Shown in pieces: positions 33,601 to 48,785 of a stretch of 64,000 nucleotides of DNA. Each line of letters begins with the position of its first letter. Within the stretch, counting starts at the first letter, position 1. A model generated the notes under the pieces. It was not told the origin of the DNA. It searched no databases and saw nothing but the letters and a program-made list of their open reading frames with translations. The translations under genes were made by a program, and so were the position numbers. The DNA lies in NCBI GenBank assembly GCA_026874595.1, contig CM049317.1, positions 46,340,401-46,404,400 on the forward strand, read 5' to 3'. The DNA is from Sipunculus nudus. Lineage: Eukaryota > Annelida > Sipuncula > Golfingiida > Sipunculidae.

Positions 33601-36600
33601 CAAAATTCAGCAAAAGGAAATACCACCGAGGTCATCAAGTTAAAGGCGATAGGGTATTCAGTGGCAGGGAAAAAGAAATAAAAAAACATGTTCATGGTTG
33701 TTGTAGCAGATTGCTCTAAAGACACATTGCTTCCCTTAATTGAAAAGCATATTGAAAAGGGAAGCATAATTTACAGTGACTGTTGGAAAAGTTACGAATG
33801 TTTAAGTGAACGTGGTTACAAAGATTTCACGGTAAACCACAGTAGTAACTTCAAAAACCCTGTAACCGGCATTCACACCAATGGAATTGAAGGTGACTGG
33901 CAGAAAGCAAAAAGAAGTGTGTGTATGCCACGTTTCGAGGTAAAATCAAAGCATTTACCAGGTTATCTATCGGTTCACAGTTGGGGTCTGTATCATGAAG
34001 GTTCAAACTTGTTTTCATATTTCCTGTGAGATGCCAGTAAACTGTACAATGGCAACTGCCATAAACAGAATTGTAAATTCTGTAACCGCACCTCGTCGAA
34101 TTAAGAGAACAGTTTATTCAGATAAGATTTGTAGATATGTAAATATTTATTGTTTCCCATATTGAGATGGAAGTATAGAGAAGAAAATAAAAGGTAAGAA
34201 CAATACAATATAATATAGAAATTGCAAAACATGAACTTTATGAATGAAATTGCTCATACCAATTAACGTAAAATGTATATAAATATGTAAAAAAAGTTAA
34301 GAATATTATACAGATTAGCATTTAAAGAAATGATGAGTAATTGGGGGGGGGGGGAACCCCCCACACCAGGCTTGGGTCAAGTACATGTACTTGTACTTGG
34401 TACTTGTACTCAAGTACAAAATTTTCAGTACTTGGCCTGTACTTGTACTTGGAAATTTTTACCAAGTACAGTACTTGTACTGTACTTTTACTTGCTAAAT
34501 ATGTACTTGAAAAATCAAGTACATTTCAAGTACTAGTCAAGTACATGTATTTTTAGCTCAGCTGACTATAAGTCATCTGAGCTATAGTCGTGGTCCATTG
34601 TCCGTCGTCCGTCCGTCCCTCCGTCCGTCCGTCCGTCCGTCCGTAGATGTGGCACGTTTTGAAACCGTAAGACCTAGGAATCCAAAATTCAGCATAATGT
34701 TAGATGTCCCCAAGATCTCCTACCAAGCCAAAAACTGGGTCTTTGCGACTTCATTCCTTTGAGAAATTAAGGAAAAACCTCAATTTTTTATTAAAAACCT
34801 ATTTTCACACTTCAGGACTGCCTAATATCAAAACCACTCATCTGTTTTTCCTCATATTTCCTATAAATAATCCTCTATATAATTCCTATGTACATGCCAG
34901 AAATTAGGTCTGTATTATATAATTTAAAAAAGTTATGGGCCCAAACATAATGCATTTTGTAAATAATCAGGAAAGAAATTTTATCACTTAACACAAAACT
35001 TGTTAAAGCTAAGCACTTTTTTTCCAGTAATATTACTTTTATTAATCAAAATTAAATTGTATACCCAAAATTAGAACAAAATCTTTTAAATTTTTTAAAA
35101 TATTAGCAAAAATTAAAAATTGGTACCTTAAATTTTGCCCAACTTTGACCATGGCACGTTTTTTGCTGTAACTGCTGTGGATTTAATTTTCACAGCATGT
35201 TTTTTTTAGCATTTTAACTGTTAACACCAAAAATTTGAAACCAGTTGATCAAAAACTGTAGATTTTTAGCTCAGCTGACTATAAGTCATCTGAGCTATAG
35301 TCGTGGTCCATTGTCCGTCGTCCGTCCGTCTGTCCGTCCGTCCGTCCGTCCGTCCGTCCGTAGATGTGGCACGTTTTGAAACCGTAAGACCTAGGAATCC
35401 AAAATTCAGCATAATGTTAGATGTCCCAAAGATCTCCTACCAAGCCGAAAACTGGGTCTTTGTGACTTCATTCCTTTGAGAAATTAAGGAAAAACCTCAA
35501 TTTTTTATTAAAAACCTATTTTCACACTTCAGGACTGCCTAATATCAAAACCACTCATCTGTTTTTCCTCATATTTCCTATAAATAATCCTCTATATAAT
35601 TCCTATGTACTTGCCAGAAATTAGGTCTGTATTATATAATTTAAAAAAGTTATGGGCCCAAACATAATGCATGTTGTAAATAATCAGGAAAGAAATTTTA
35701 TCACTTAACACAAAACTTGTTAAAGCTAAGCACTTTTTTTCCAGTAATATTACTTTTATTAATCAAAATTAAATTGTTTACCCAAAATAAGATCAACATC
35801 TTTTAAATTTTTTAAAATATTAGCAAAAATAAAAAATTGGTACCTTAAATTTTGCCCAACTTTGACCATGGCACGTTTTTTGCTGTAACTGCTGTGGATT
35901 TAATTTTCACAGCATGTTTTTGTTAGCATTTCAACTGTTAACACCAAAAATTTGAAACCAGTTGATCAAAAACTGTAGATTTTATTCAAGTTTTCAAGCA
36001 CCATGTCACATATTGCTAGTGTTATGCAGTTTGCTAGAGCTCAGCTCCCGAGCTTCAGCTCTAAGTTCCTTAAATTTGGCATACAGCTGGATTTCTCCAA
36101 AATCCCCTGCCATGCCAAGAATTTGGTCACTAGGACTTAATTCCTTCAAGATATCAATGAAAAACTTCATTTTTCCATTAAAAACCCATTGTTACACTTT
36201 AAGACTGCCTCATATCAAAACCACTGATCTGACTTTGATCATATATAATATACATATTTTTCTATACATTCGCTTTGCACATGCAAGATGTGATGTCAGT
36301 ATTGTGTATTTTTTTTAAGTTATGGGCCCAAACATAATGCACTTTTTTAAAAATCAAGAAATATATTTACTCACCTTAGATAAGAATTGCTGAAGCTAGA
36401 GACTTTTTGTCAGGAATATAACTTTATTTAATCAAGATTTGATTGTTTACCCAAAATTAGATCTGAATTTTGCAAATTTTTCAAGTTATTAGCTTAAATA
36501 AAAAATCAATACCCTAAATTTTGTCCAACTTTGGCAATGGCATGTTTTTTTTCTGTAAGCACTGTTGATTTCATTTTCACAGCATATATACATAAGGATT

Positions 36601-39600
36601 TAATCTTTTAAAATCTGAAATTTCAAAGGAATTGATTGAAAAGAGTAGCTTTTATTTAAGTTTTCATACACCATGTCAAGTGATGTTTACATCTAGTCCC
36701 CCTAGTAGTAAAGCCTTCACTTGCATTATGTAACCCACCCCAGGCAGCTTGTCTTGGCTCAGCTGGGGCCACTACTAGCAGGCTTCTTCTCTGCCCTGCA
36801 CACCCTCCCCCCCCCCCCCCTAGATGATGCATTAACTAGATGAATGTTATAATTTTCTGTATTTTATTTTATTCTTGGCTATGCTACATTTTAGATTTTG
36901 TATTTACCACCAGGGTTACAATGATTAAAGTGCACATTTAATTGTGTCCACAAAGTGGTGTATTGCTATGAAAGTGTGGATGTTCATCAGATAAGTAATT
37001 CCTTCCTTGAGAAGAGTAAAAACTTCACAAGGTGTGAAATTGACTATTAATTCCAGGAATAAATTAAAGCTTAGATTGTAATTAGCATAATGATATTGTT
37101 TGTCCCTCATTCAACCAACAGTGTGTGTATACTTTATTTGAAAAGATGTTTTTATTTTACCAAATTTACAGAATCTTATTTTATTTTGGTGAATAAGATT
37201 AAGCATGTACTGAAAACTCCAATGTGCAAAACTTTTTAATAGTGATTCAAGGAATAATCTTGCAGATGCCATGTTGTGGCATTATTTTCTTTTAAATTCA
37301 GTTTAAAAATTTGTGATTTAAAAATAATAAAAATATATGTGTATGCATAATATGACCCAATACGAGCTACACTCTGGATGTATAATGATTGCAACTAAGA
37401 ATTCTAATATTTTAACTTATATTTTCAGTGTTTTTTTAATACAAATTTATAAAACTTGTAAATAAAAAAAATTAATCAGATAAAAACTATTTTAATGGAA
37501 AAAGTGGATATGCTTAAATAATATATAAAATTAAATGTATTATTCCCTTGAATGTGAAATAAAGATATTAGTCCAGACCTAGGAATCCAAAATTCGGCAT
37601 AATGTTAGATGTCCCCAAGATCTCCTACCAAGCCAAAAACTGGGTCTTTGCAACTTCGTTCCCTTGAGAAATTAAGGAAAAACCTCAATTTTTTATTTAA
37701 AACCTATTTTCACACTTCAGGACTGCCTAATAGCAAAACCACTTATCTGTTTTTCCTCATATTTACCATAACTATTCCTCTATATAGTTCCTATATACAT
37801 GCCAGAAATTATGTCTGTATTATTTAATTTAAAAAAGTTATGGGCCCAAACATGATGCATTTTGTTAAAAAATCTGGAAAGATATTTGATCACTTAACAC
37901 AAAAAACGTTAAAGCTATGGACCTTTTTTCCAGTAATATAACTTTAATTAATCAAAATTAAATTGTATACCCAAAATTAGATGAAAATCTTTTAAATTTT
38001 TTAAAATATTAATAAAGATAAAAAATTGGTACCTTAAATTTTGCCCAACTTTGAACATGGCACGTTTTTTTTACTGTAAGTACTGTGGATTTAATTTTCA
38101 CAGCATGTTTTTGTTAGCATTTCAACTATTAACACCAAAAATTTGAAACCAGTTGATCAAAAACTGTAGATTTTAATCAAGTTTTCAAGCACCATGTAAC
38201 ATATTGTTTACATCAAGCTAGTGTTATGCAGTTTGCAAGAGCTCAGCTCCCCAGCTTCAGCTCTAAGTTCCTTAAATTCAGCATACAGTTAGATGTCTCC
38301 AAAATCCCCTACCATGCCAAGAATTTGGTCACTAGGACTTAATACCTTCGAGATATTAATGAAAAACTTCATTTTTCCATTAAAAACCCATTGTTACACT
38401 TCAAGACTGCCTAATATCAAAACCACTGATCTGACTTTAATCATTAATAATATACATATTTTTCTTTCTCTATGCACATGCCAGAATGATGTCAGTATTT
38501 TGTATTTTTTTTAAGTTATGGGCCCAAACATAATGCACTTTGTAAAAAATCAGGAAATATATTTACTCCCTTAACAAGGGCATTGCTGAAGCTAGAGATC
38601 TTTTTTGTCAGGGATGTAACATTATTTAATCAAGATTCAATTGAATACCCAAAATTAGTTCTGAATTTTTCAAATTTTATAAGTTATTAGTATAAATATA
38701 AAATTAGTACCTTAAATTTTGCCCAACTGTGACCATGGCACGTTTGTTTCCTGAGAGCTCTGTTGATATAATTTTCATATCATGCAAACATAAGGATTTC
38801 AGCTTTTTAGTTTAGAAAGCTGAAAGAAATTGGCCAAATATTGTAGCTTTTATTTATGTTTTTTATGAGACCCTGTCCGACTTTGGCTCTCACCAGCCCC
38901 TCTTGAGTCACCACTTTGTTGACCTTGTTGACCTTTCATCAAATTATGCACGCTTGAGGCGAGAATCCAGGCAGCTTATGGCCAGCCACAGTTGATCCAG
39001 GTGTCCAACCCAACTCATCTAGTAGTTTTAACCAACAACATAACAATAAACAATAAATTAATAAATTTTTATTGGTTTTTAATAACAAATTAAAGAAAAA
39101 TAGAAAAGGAATTTGTTAGTTTATAATAACAGGAAATTAACTTGCAGTTACTGATGATATAAGAATCTTGTATCGATGGGTAGAATGTCACATATTCCAA
39201 ATAACACCATGCAGTCACCTATGGCATTTTTCAGTAAATCATATTATTCATTACTAATCATTAGGGATTATATGAAGGAAATTAATGATAGACAAAGATG
39301 CAGTTGATAATATTAATCTAGATTCCTACTGTGTCTAGTGTGTACATTGATGTGAAATTAGTCCAAAATGAATTTTTTACAGTTATTTTTTAATATAAAT
39401 AAAAGCCATAAAACCAGGTACTTATGATCATTATTTAAATGTGTGAATTTTGTATATTCTGGATTCTCAACATCTTTGTTTGGTGAAAACTGAATAAATA
39501 CCAGACATGGTGCGAATACTTTGTAATTGTATTTAAATATGAATATGATTATGTACTCCATTATAAAATTTATTGCATAAAGAATGGGAATTCAGGTAAA

Positions 39601-42600
39601 AATGAAAGTATATGAATACTCGTGCAAATACTTTCAAAATGTATTCATGAATGCATTCATGAATATATTCTTTAATATTATTTTAATAATCATATCAGTT
39701 ATATTTCATTTTAAAAAATCATATGATTCTCTTATTATTTTTAATAAAAATTATATTTGGGACAAGATTTGTAATTTTTTTTAATAAATAGTTAAACTCT
39801 TATATTATATGTTCTGCTTATAAGTTATATGGCCAAGTCAAAATCTGTGTGACAATAGCACTCCATTTGTTAATAAAATAAATGAAATCAATCCTCTTCC
39901 TTGTCTCCAAAGATACTATCAAAATCATACATAAGCTAAACACCCACAACTCATAATACAGCTTATATTTATTACCACACAAAACCAGCATGTGCCTCAT
40001 TTCTAAAAAATATTTTTTTATCATATATAACAGCTGAGCGTCGTGACCCATAGGTCCCTTGTTTTAAATTATTTTGAATACAGAGCATATGGATTGATGG
40101 ATGTGAGACAAGATGTACATGTCACAATAATAATAGCCTACACTATTTAACATCAAACATGCCTCTGTTTATCCATGGTTTACTAATCAAAGGTCAGATT
40201 GTGCCAGGTAACTTATTTGGCTGTGACCTACTCTGTCCAGTACTCTTATGTAATTAGCACCAGTGGTCACCAGCAATGTGGCAGCTGGCCCATGCTTGCC
40301 TCCACAATAGGCACATCCTGGGCAGGAACTGAGTCTGTTCAGCATTATTTGCTGATATGCTTCATGATCAAGGGGCTCACAGGAAGTAATAGAAAGTAAT
40401 ATGTATTACTCTATTACTTTACCTTCTGTTTCTATTACTGTTACTAGCACAGCTCAAATTTTTGAGTCTATTACTATTACATGAAAAAGCTGTAATAGTC
40501 TATCCTCAGACCTGATTATATGAACAGCTTGTGGAAACACTACCCACTTAATAGTTCTGCTGAGTAAGTTTGTCCCAGGTTACATCTGCTCATGCACCAG
40601 GCTATTTAGCTGTGGTAACTGAGAAGGTCAGGTTGGTATTAGTGGTGGGAGTCAATTCCTTTTTCATAATCGACCATCAGTTTAAGCAAACCGATCATTG
40701 ATCAATTAGTAATCGGTTCAGGCAAATATAAAGAAATATGCAATTATCTGTGAAACTGTACTTTCTTAACCCAGCCCGCATGTCTTAGTAATTCTACCTA
40801 AAGAAAAGAAGTTTTGCCTTATTTATATTTTCCTATTATCAGTAAGATATGCTTTTCAAAGTTTGATTTTAATTATTAATAATAAACAAGAATTAAACCA
40901 CTATCCAGAACATCTACTTGCTGCATAGACCTAGAGAATTTATGGAGCATTTTAACGCCATACCGCCCATACTGTGCAACGTACATCTGTTACAAAACTC
41001 CACGCTAATTCTGCAGCTCCCTGCCAGTTCACAGAGGTTTATTAAGTCCTCTGTTCTCGCATCTACCATGTTATACTCAGTTACATACGGATGTAATATG
41101 GGAACAAAGACTAATTATTTGAAGCGCGGAATGTTGTAAAAAATGGAAGAATAATTTTAGCCTATAAGATAATAGGCATTCTGGGAAAAAAAGTCATGAT
41201 TATGATGTTATCGATAGTTGCCTTTGTTAATCGAGGGCTTGAAATTGGCAGGAAACTGACTGACTTTCGATAAAATTTGATCGGCCCACCACTAGCTGGT
41301 AATGAGTAAATCTGGAACTGAACTTTACACAACCTTCAGGTGGACTGTTTAGCTGATCAGCTGTGAGTTTTACACACCTGACAGACTAGTACAGAGACTC
41401 TAAAGCCACTATATAATAAGTGACAGAATTGGCAGATTCAGAATAGTCATTCAGAATAGGCATCAAAGCACCATTTCTTGTGTACTGATATATGACTGTG
41501 TAATAGTGTATATAAATACTAAAAGGCCATCAAGACTGTCACCCTGGATTACCTAGAATAACAAAAAAAAACTTTCAGCAATTGGAGCATCAACCCACTT
41601 TTTTGTGTACCAGTACTGATATCTGACTGTGTAACAGTGTGTATAATATAGGTAATTGTTTTATCAATAAATATTCAGAAAAATTGCTTTTTTAATTAAA
41701 AGTACAAGTACAGACCCCTGTACTTGTACTTGTACTTGTACTTCACAAATTCTGCAGTACTTGTACTTGTACTCAAGTATTGACCCCCTGTACTTGACCC
41801 AAGCCTGCCCCACCCCCCCCCCCCCCAAAAAAAAATGATAAAATGTATAAAATATTAAGGGCTAACATAAAAAGAAATAACGAGCCCCCCCCCCCCCCCC
41901 CACCCCCCTGAAAAATGATAATGTGAGACCAGGAAAAACGCAAAACATTTATGCATGTAAAATAGAATGAGTAAATAACCCTTAAGAACCCCTTGATCCA
42001 TTCAAGATCATTGATGGTAGTTGAACTTGATTATTAACATATTGATCCCTCATATTGTAAGATGGCATGGTGACAAGGAGGGAAAGAATACAGACAGATA
42101 CAGGCAGCATAAGGATTAAGAACAAGGAATGTAATAGCATGAGAAATAAGAGAATAAGTTCCAGACGGTACAATAAGCACACCTGTTAATTTGTTGGGAT
42201 AGCACTATTCAATTAGGACTGTCAGATAGGTAGGTACTGATTGTAAAGTTGTACCAGAAAGGAACTTAATAACATGTATCAAATTATATCGATATATCAC
42301 CTTTATGTGCGCCTGTAGTTGTTTTTTATACTTTGAAATCGCGGAGGTCAGTTGTTGCTGTCCTGCCATGCTGAACGGATATGAAGCAATATCTGATTTT
42401 ATTCAGAATAAGTGCCCATACTTTCTTACATACTGATCATTCAGCAAAAGTTTTGGTCCCAAAGGAGTCTAAGCATCTGTATCAATGATAATATGTGAGG
42501 GTTGTTTGGTTTTCTCACGCTACACAAGGCATATATGTGTCTGAGGGTTTGCATGGATCCGTGCAAACTTGCATGGTATAAACTCCCCCCCGCCAGAGGC

Positions 42601-45600
42601 TGTAGCACTTGACACTTGTTCACTACATGTTAGCGCTGCAGACTGTGGCCAGGTCAGTCCATGGCCTGCAGCGAGCTGCCACCAGTACCCGCCAGGGGTA
42701 GATGTGCCACATTTGTATGAACAGAAAACGGGGTTGTATCCAGGCTGAACTAAATACCGAAATACACTGAAAAACACTGAAATACACCAAAATACACTGA
42801 AATAAGTCATTTCCACCAGGGTTCAATACACATATTTATATATATATAAATACGTATATATATTTTTACCGTATATATAAAATATATATAATTAAATATA
42901 TATATATATATTTATTTATTTTACACCTATACTGGTATTAATAACAGTTATTTCAGTGTATTTTGGTGTTGTTTCATTGTATTTTGGTGTTATTTCGTTG
43001 TTTTTAGCGAACCTGTGAGCTTATGCGATGGTGTGCCGTCATCTGTACATTAACCTATACTAACTTGAAAACGGCAAGAGTTAGCATCACGAAATTTTAT
43101 GCAAAAAATTAGTCATCTAGAAAACTCAATCGGATTTTGCTTATTTTTTGGCTAACTGCATTTTCGTAAATTTTATAGGGAAAAAGCAAAAAAAACCTTC
43201 TTCTCCGAAACTGTTCAGCCAAATTGTCTAATATTTCACAGAAATGATCCCTTGAACAATCTTTCTCAAGTTTATTCGAATGATTTAAGTTCAGTGATTT
43301 TTGGCAGAGTTACAGGAATTTGAACTTAGTCATCTGTCCAAAAAAGCATACTAAAATTACAATCTAAGAAACAGCTGGAGCTGTCATCACCAAATTTATG
43401 CCAATGTTGGTCACATGAGTCATATCTGAATTTGAGGTATAGGTGGCGCCACCTGCATTGACCTTTTTTTGTACGGGGGTCATTGGTCATCTGTACATTA
43501 ACCCATAATTTCTCAGGAATAGCAGGAGCTACAATCCCTAGATCTAATGCAATAATCTGTCACATATCAAATGTTATGGGATTCAGCTTATTTATTTGCT
43601 ATCTGCATTTACTTAAGATATTATAGGAAAAAAGCTAAAAAACCTTTAAAATTTTAGTCTTCTTATTGTACAAAAATGATCCCAGAGGCAAGCACTCTCA
43701 AGTTTGTTCAAATGGTTTGCATTTGATGAATTTTAGTGGAGTTAAATGAATTTGAATGGTTATTTGGCCAAGTAAGCATACTGACATAGTAATCTCAGAA
43801 ATGACAGAAGCTAGCATTATCAAGTATTGTGCAAATGTTGGTCATATGACTCATATTTGAAGTTGCAGATTTTGATGTGCCACCTACATTGACCTGTTTT
43901 TTATTGGCAAAAAAACTCATAATTTTAGCCTCTTTCAGATTAAAATGTTTATGATGAAACTGTCAAGTTGAATCGTTCAATTTTTCAAAAGAATTATCCT
44001 TGGACATGGTTCTTTCAATCATATTAGAAAAACTTAAGTTGGTCTTATGGCCATTATTATGTCTAACTCAAACTGAGGACTGCAAAACTGCTCTTCTACA
44101 AAATTATTGTTTCAATTATAACTTCTGTTACATGGCACAAAAATTATTCCTAGGTGGCCTTTGTTCAAGTTTACTTGAATGATTTTTGGCAGAATTATTG
44201 GACCTTTAACAATGAAAGAACTGAATCTTTTATTTTTCTAGATATTTTGATAAAAAGTTTATGAATATTTCAGCTTGAAAAAAAAGCGTTTTAGCCAGTC
44301 TTTCAGTATGTGTAAACAGATTTGCCAAGGCCAAGATTGTGTCTGTATATTTACATAGGTTAAGAAACTGCCAACTGTTTCAGATTTGGCAACAGATCAA
44401 GAGTTCATTCAGTGCAGCCAGATATAGGTCAAGAGTTCAGTCAGTGCAGCCAAGCAAAAGGCATGTGATCCCCTCATGGGTGACATGTGAACACCTCATG
44501 GGCACCATGTGATCACCTAATGGGTGTCATGCCCCTCAGTTCTGCATGTGGAGCCAATCTATTTATAGCTTTGGCAGACTGCCAACTTTGTCAGATTAGG
44601 CAACAGGTCAAGAGTTCACTCAGTGCAGCCAGGTACAGGTCAAAAGTTCACCCAGTCTAGCCAGGTGCAGGTCATGAGTTCACTCAGTGCAGTAGCCTGA
44701 GCTAGCAAATTTGTCACAGTTCACTCGGGGCAACTGCCTTTCTCACCTAAGCGTGGTCAGCCCCATGCATCAGACTTAAGGTAAGTTTGATGTATTGGCC
44801 TAATATTTTGACCTGTCTATGTGTCTTTGATGGGTTTCTCGTTCACAAGACAGATGTCACCACCTACAATGACATTTGCACAGTGTGTGACTTTTGTGCC
44901 TGCTTATATCTATGGAGGAATTTGATATATCATCCTGAAATTGGGAATATTTATACCTATTGTATTTTAATTATTGTATACTTGTCGTATACAAGACTGG
45001 TAGTGCCACCTACAAAAACTTTTTGCACAGTGTGTGTCCCTGCTTATTTCTCAGGAGGGGTTTGATATATCAGTCTGAACTTGGGCATATGTATATTTTT
45101 CTCTGAAACCTTTTTGTATACAAGACTGGTGGTGCCAGCTACAATCATATAGCAAAAACAAATGGTATGTAGACGTAATAGATAATTATGATAATCATCA
45201 TTTTCAAGAAAAACCAGAGAGAGAGAGAGAGAGAATGTGTTTGTCCAAAATAGCACAGAAGAAATAACAGAATGTTGGTTAATAGAACAGACAAAGGAAA
45301 AGTACTTTGATGTTTCACTTAAAACTATACATCCAACTTAGTCAAGAACACAAAAATATACACAAGTTGCTAAGAACCAACCTATAAGCACAGAGAGAGA
45401 GAGATGATCACTAAATTTGTCAAATTAAGTTCACTTCCCTGCATTTGTACTGTGAAAACAGATCTATTTGTGGAGTTTATTATTGAAGATTTTCTCTGTT
45501 TTTTATAGATCATAGGTTGGTTTTATATATTTATATACATATAATAAATATTTATTATATATTTTTAGGAAGTGCTTATTTCCACTCCCCCAAGGAGTGG

Positions 45601-47368
45601 AAATAAGGGATGCTTATTTCCACTCCCCCTATGAGTTACCAATCCCTATGATGTTAGATGGAACAGATAAGGGTTTGTTAGAATAGATATTCACTTACAG
45701 CAGCTCTATAGGATAACACTGATGAACTATATTTAAAATTTAACATGAGTGTTAATAATTGTTATTAGGCTTACCTTTGAGATGCATATCTTCCTAATCA
45801 GTATAGTGACAATGGTCTTAAAGCACCCAATGTTACATTTATAGGTTTAATTTTTCTGTAAATCTAAGTTTTAGTAATTTTTGCCTATTTTGACACCACA
45901 GTAACAGTTCTGAAAATGTTTAAGATGAAATCAGTGGTATGGTAAATTACTGAAACAACCTACTAGGGTACAGGTGCCAGTCCAGTTCATCTGTCTGGGC
46001 TTTACCTTGTATTCTGAGCCAAGAGCTGATGCACCAGTCTGAGCATATAGAAACAAAACCAGAGCTCATTAATGAGGTGCCAATAAACTACTGATAAGGA
46101 CTCTCAGCCAGTTATCAAGTAATGTCGAAATCTCTTACTCTTTATGTGCTACTATAAGTTAGTTCTAATGATCCACATATCAATTTTTAAAAGAATGAAA
46201 CAACTAGACCGAAAAATCTATTTGGCACTGCAGAAAAAATAAAAATCTATATGTCTTTTAAATTTGTTGTCACACATAATTGTAATGTAGTTGTCAGGGG
46301 TAACTGTTTTAAACTTTGATGTTAAATGCATTGAAATAAAAATCGATCTCAATATAAAAACTGAAAACTTAAATGTTTAAAGAACTTGTTCTAGAAATGT
46401 GTAACTGTCTTATGTCCCTGCTGTCCCTATCATGTCTATAGAAGTACTTTAGAGAGGATTTTGTAAAGAAAGGCAATTATTAAACTGTGTTTATCACTGA
46501 AAAGGATAAACACCCAAGTTTTGGTCACTTAAACTGCCAAAATACTCAAGACTTTACCAACTTTTATCACAAGGGGGAGTGGAAATAAGCATTCTTTATT
46601 TCCACTCCTCGGGAGTGGAAATAAGGCCTGCCATACTTTTAAGGTATATATTTATATGTATATATATATATATACATATAAATATATATATGTTGTGTAT
46701 TGAACATATATACTGGTGGTATCGACTGTTATTTAAGTGTATTTTGGTGATATTTAAGTGTATTTCTGTGCTATTTCAGTGTTATTTCAGTGTATTTCGG
46801 TGTTATTCCGGTGTATTTCAGTGTTTTTCGGTGTATTTCGGTATTTAGTCCAGCCCTGTATCCGGCCACTTGTGTCTAGATTTAGTGTTTCTATTCATCT
46901 GCCACTGGGAGCATATTCAGAATTGGGTAGACTACATTCTGGAACATGAAAACATAAACAAACTTGTCTATTTTCACTTCTTGAGTGAAGTTTAAGTTCA
47001 AGTTCTTCATTTTACTTCCTAAGAGTTCCTGCAGTGTCCATTCATTTCATCTATTCCATCATGAATCACAGTGAATAACAGAAGTCGCCTGAGTTGGGAA
47101 TGGAACCTACATTCACTAGATCAGGAACCCTATACACTACTATTACAGGAATGGGGTCCTGTGATTAATTAAAGGTAGCATGACCAGTGGCAGCACATAC
47201 ATACAGGAACACACATAAACAAGGAGAATTAAGTACTCTATTAAACTAAGAAGTTTATTAGGAATACAAATATATATTTAAATCTACACAGAAGAAATGT
47301 CCATGTGGCCCCACACTATCTTAATACAATATTAATAAAGCAGATCTTATATAAATATAAAACATGAA

Positions 47369-47426
<58 letters not shown>

Positions 47427-48072
47427 GAGGCCCAGATCCTGATTGGTCCACACCAGATGCCTATCAGGATTTGGTAAAGCCTAAACCCCGATCATTAACT
47501 TTTAGGAAAGAGAATGAGTTCCTGTCTGAACTTATCAAGGTTTAGGTCAGCCCAGACCTAGATTCAGAGAATGCCTTTATCCCTGACAGGTTGTCTGAAA
47601 TAACAACTTAATAATTTAGTATTGTCAAATCTTTGACAAAAATTGACAAAATTTAGTTTGTTGTTAGTGTTAATTATTCTACCTTAATAAGTTAACTTAT
47701 ATTTAAGTTTAAATTAATTGAGTGATTATATTTATTTGAATTATTTTTCAAGTCCTTGTATTATTTTTCAATAAAAATTATTATTTCCAATATTTTCATC
47801 AGATTTTTTATATATTATTTATATAACAATTGAACAATTTTAAGCTGACTCATCGCATAAATAAGTGTTTATATTTGATGCGTTTTGACGGTAGAATAAA
47901 TTGTATGATGGATAACATATAAAAAAGTTAAGTATCATTTGAAGTTTTCAGTCCCATGTTTTAAAATATGGATATTCTTTACTTGTATCAGCTCATGAAC
48001 AGCTTACATTTTAGTGAAAAATCCTGATTTCATGAAAACCAACAATTTATAACTTCTCTTGTCAACATTTTC

Positions 48073-48115
<43 letters not shown>

Positions 48116-48729
48116 TATTTTTATTACATATATTAATATAGATTTAAAATTTTTCACACTTTTTGGTTTATTATTTTCATGTCTTAACCTTATGGAATAT
48201 AATGTTTACACCAGAAGCCTACTCTAGTATGCCATGGAGTCTCAATCAGGAACTGGTTTAGACCAGATCCTGATTGGGGTTAAGGCCAGACTGAATCCCA
48301 ATCGGGGTTTGGTGACACAACTATGATCTGCCATTGTTAACCCACTTTAAAGAGAGCTTTATTGTTTACATTATTGAAAAGTGCCTCACTGAGCACAGGG
48401 TAATTAAGGCCCTTTTATATACATGTAATATCGCCAAATCTATATTGCATATGCAATTATCATAGCAGATACCATTTAGGTTCCAGTCTTTGATAATTCT
48501 GAGGATTACACAAACACAAATCACAGACTCAGTTAAGTACTTGCAGTTAATGTGAGTTTTTTTACCTTTCTGCCCATATTTTCCTTGTTAAACATTGGAA
48601 GTTTGCAATAAGGCTTCTGATCATGTGCAGAATTTTTAATAATAAATAAAATAGGAAATGGTTTTGGTTTTCAGAAATGCAAATAAGCACCATTTTTGCT
48701 TAACTGACTTGCAAATAACTGGCTTTGTT

Positions 48730-48785
<56 letters not shown>

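Larger units (their letters stand above)
34367..41807. mobile_element. hAT-like TIR element expanded by nested insertions
   Basis: The outer arms are CAGGCTTGGGTCAAGTAC (34367-34384) and its exact inverse (41790-41807), both leading into arrays of GTACTT/AAGTAC. Flanking 8-mers are CCCCACAC and CCCCACCC, compatible with a hAT target duplication but of low complexity. Inside are A copies 4 and 5 (34554-40065), a separate hAT MITE (40640-41294) and unassigned DNA. The arm sequence resembles that of the small MITE at 54011-54303. Confidence 0.5.

Noticed and set aside
32699-34092. AACCGCACC near both sides of the transposase as possible termini
   Set aside because: The two copies are in direct, not inverted, orientation, and the same word occurs at 31341 and 31414, so they do not define element ends.
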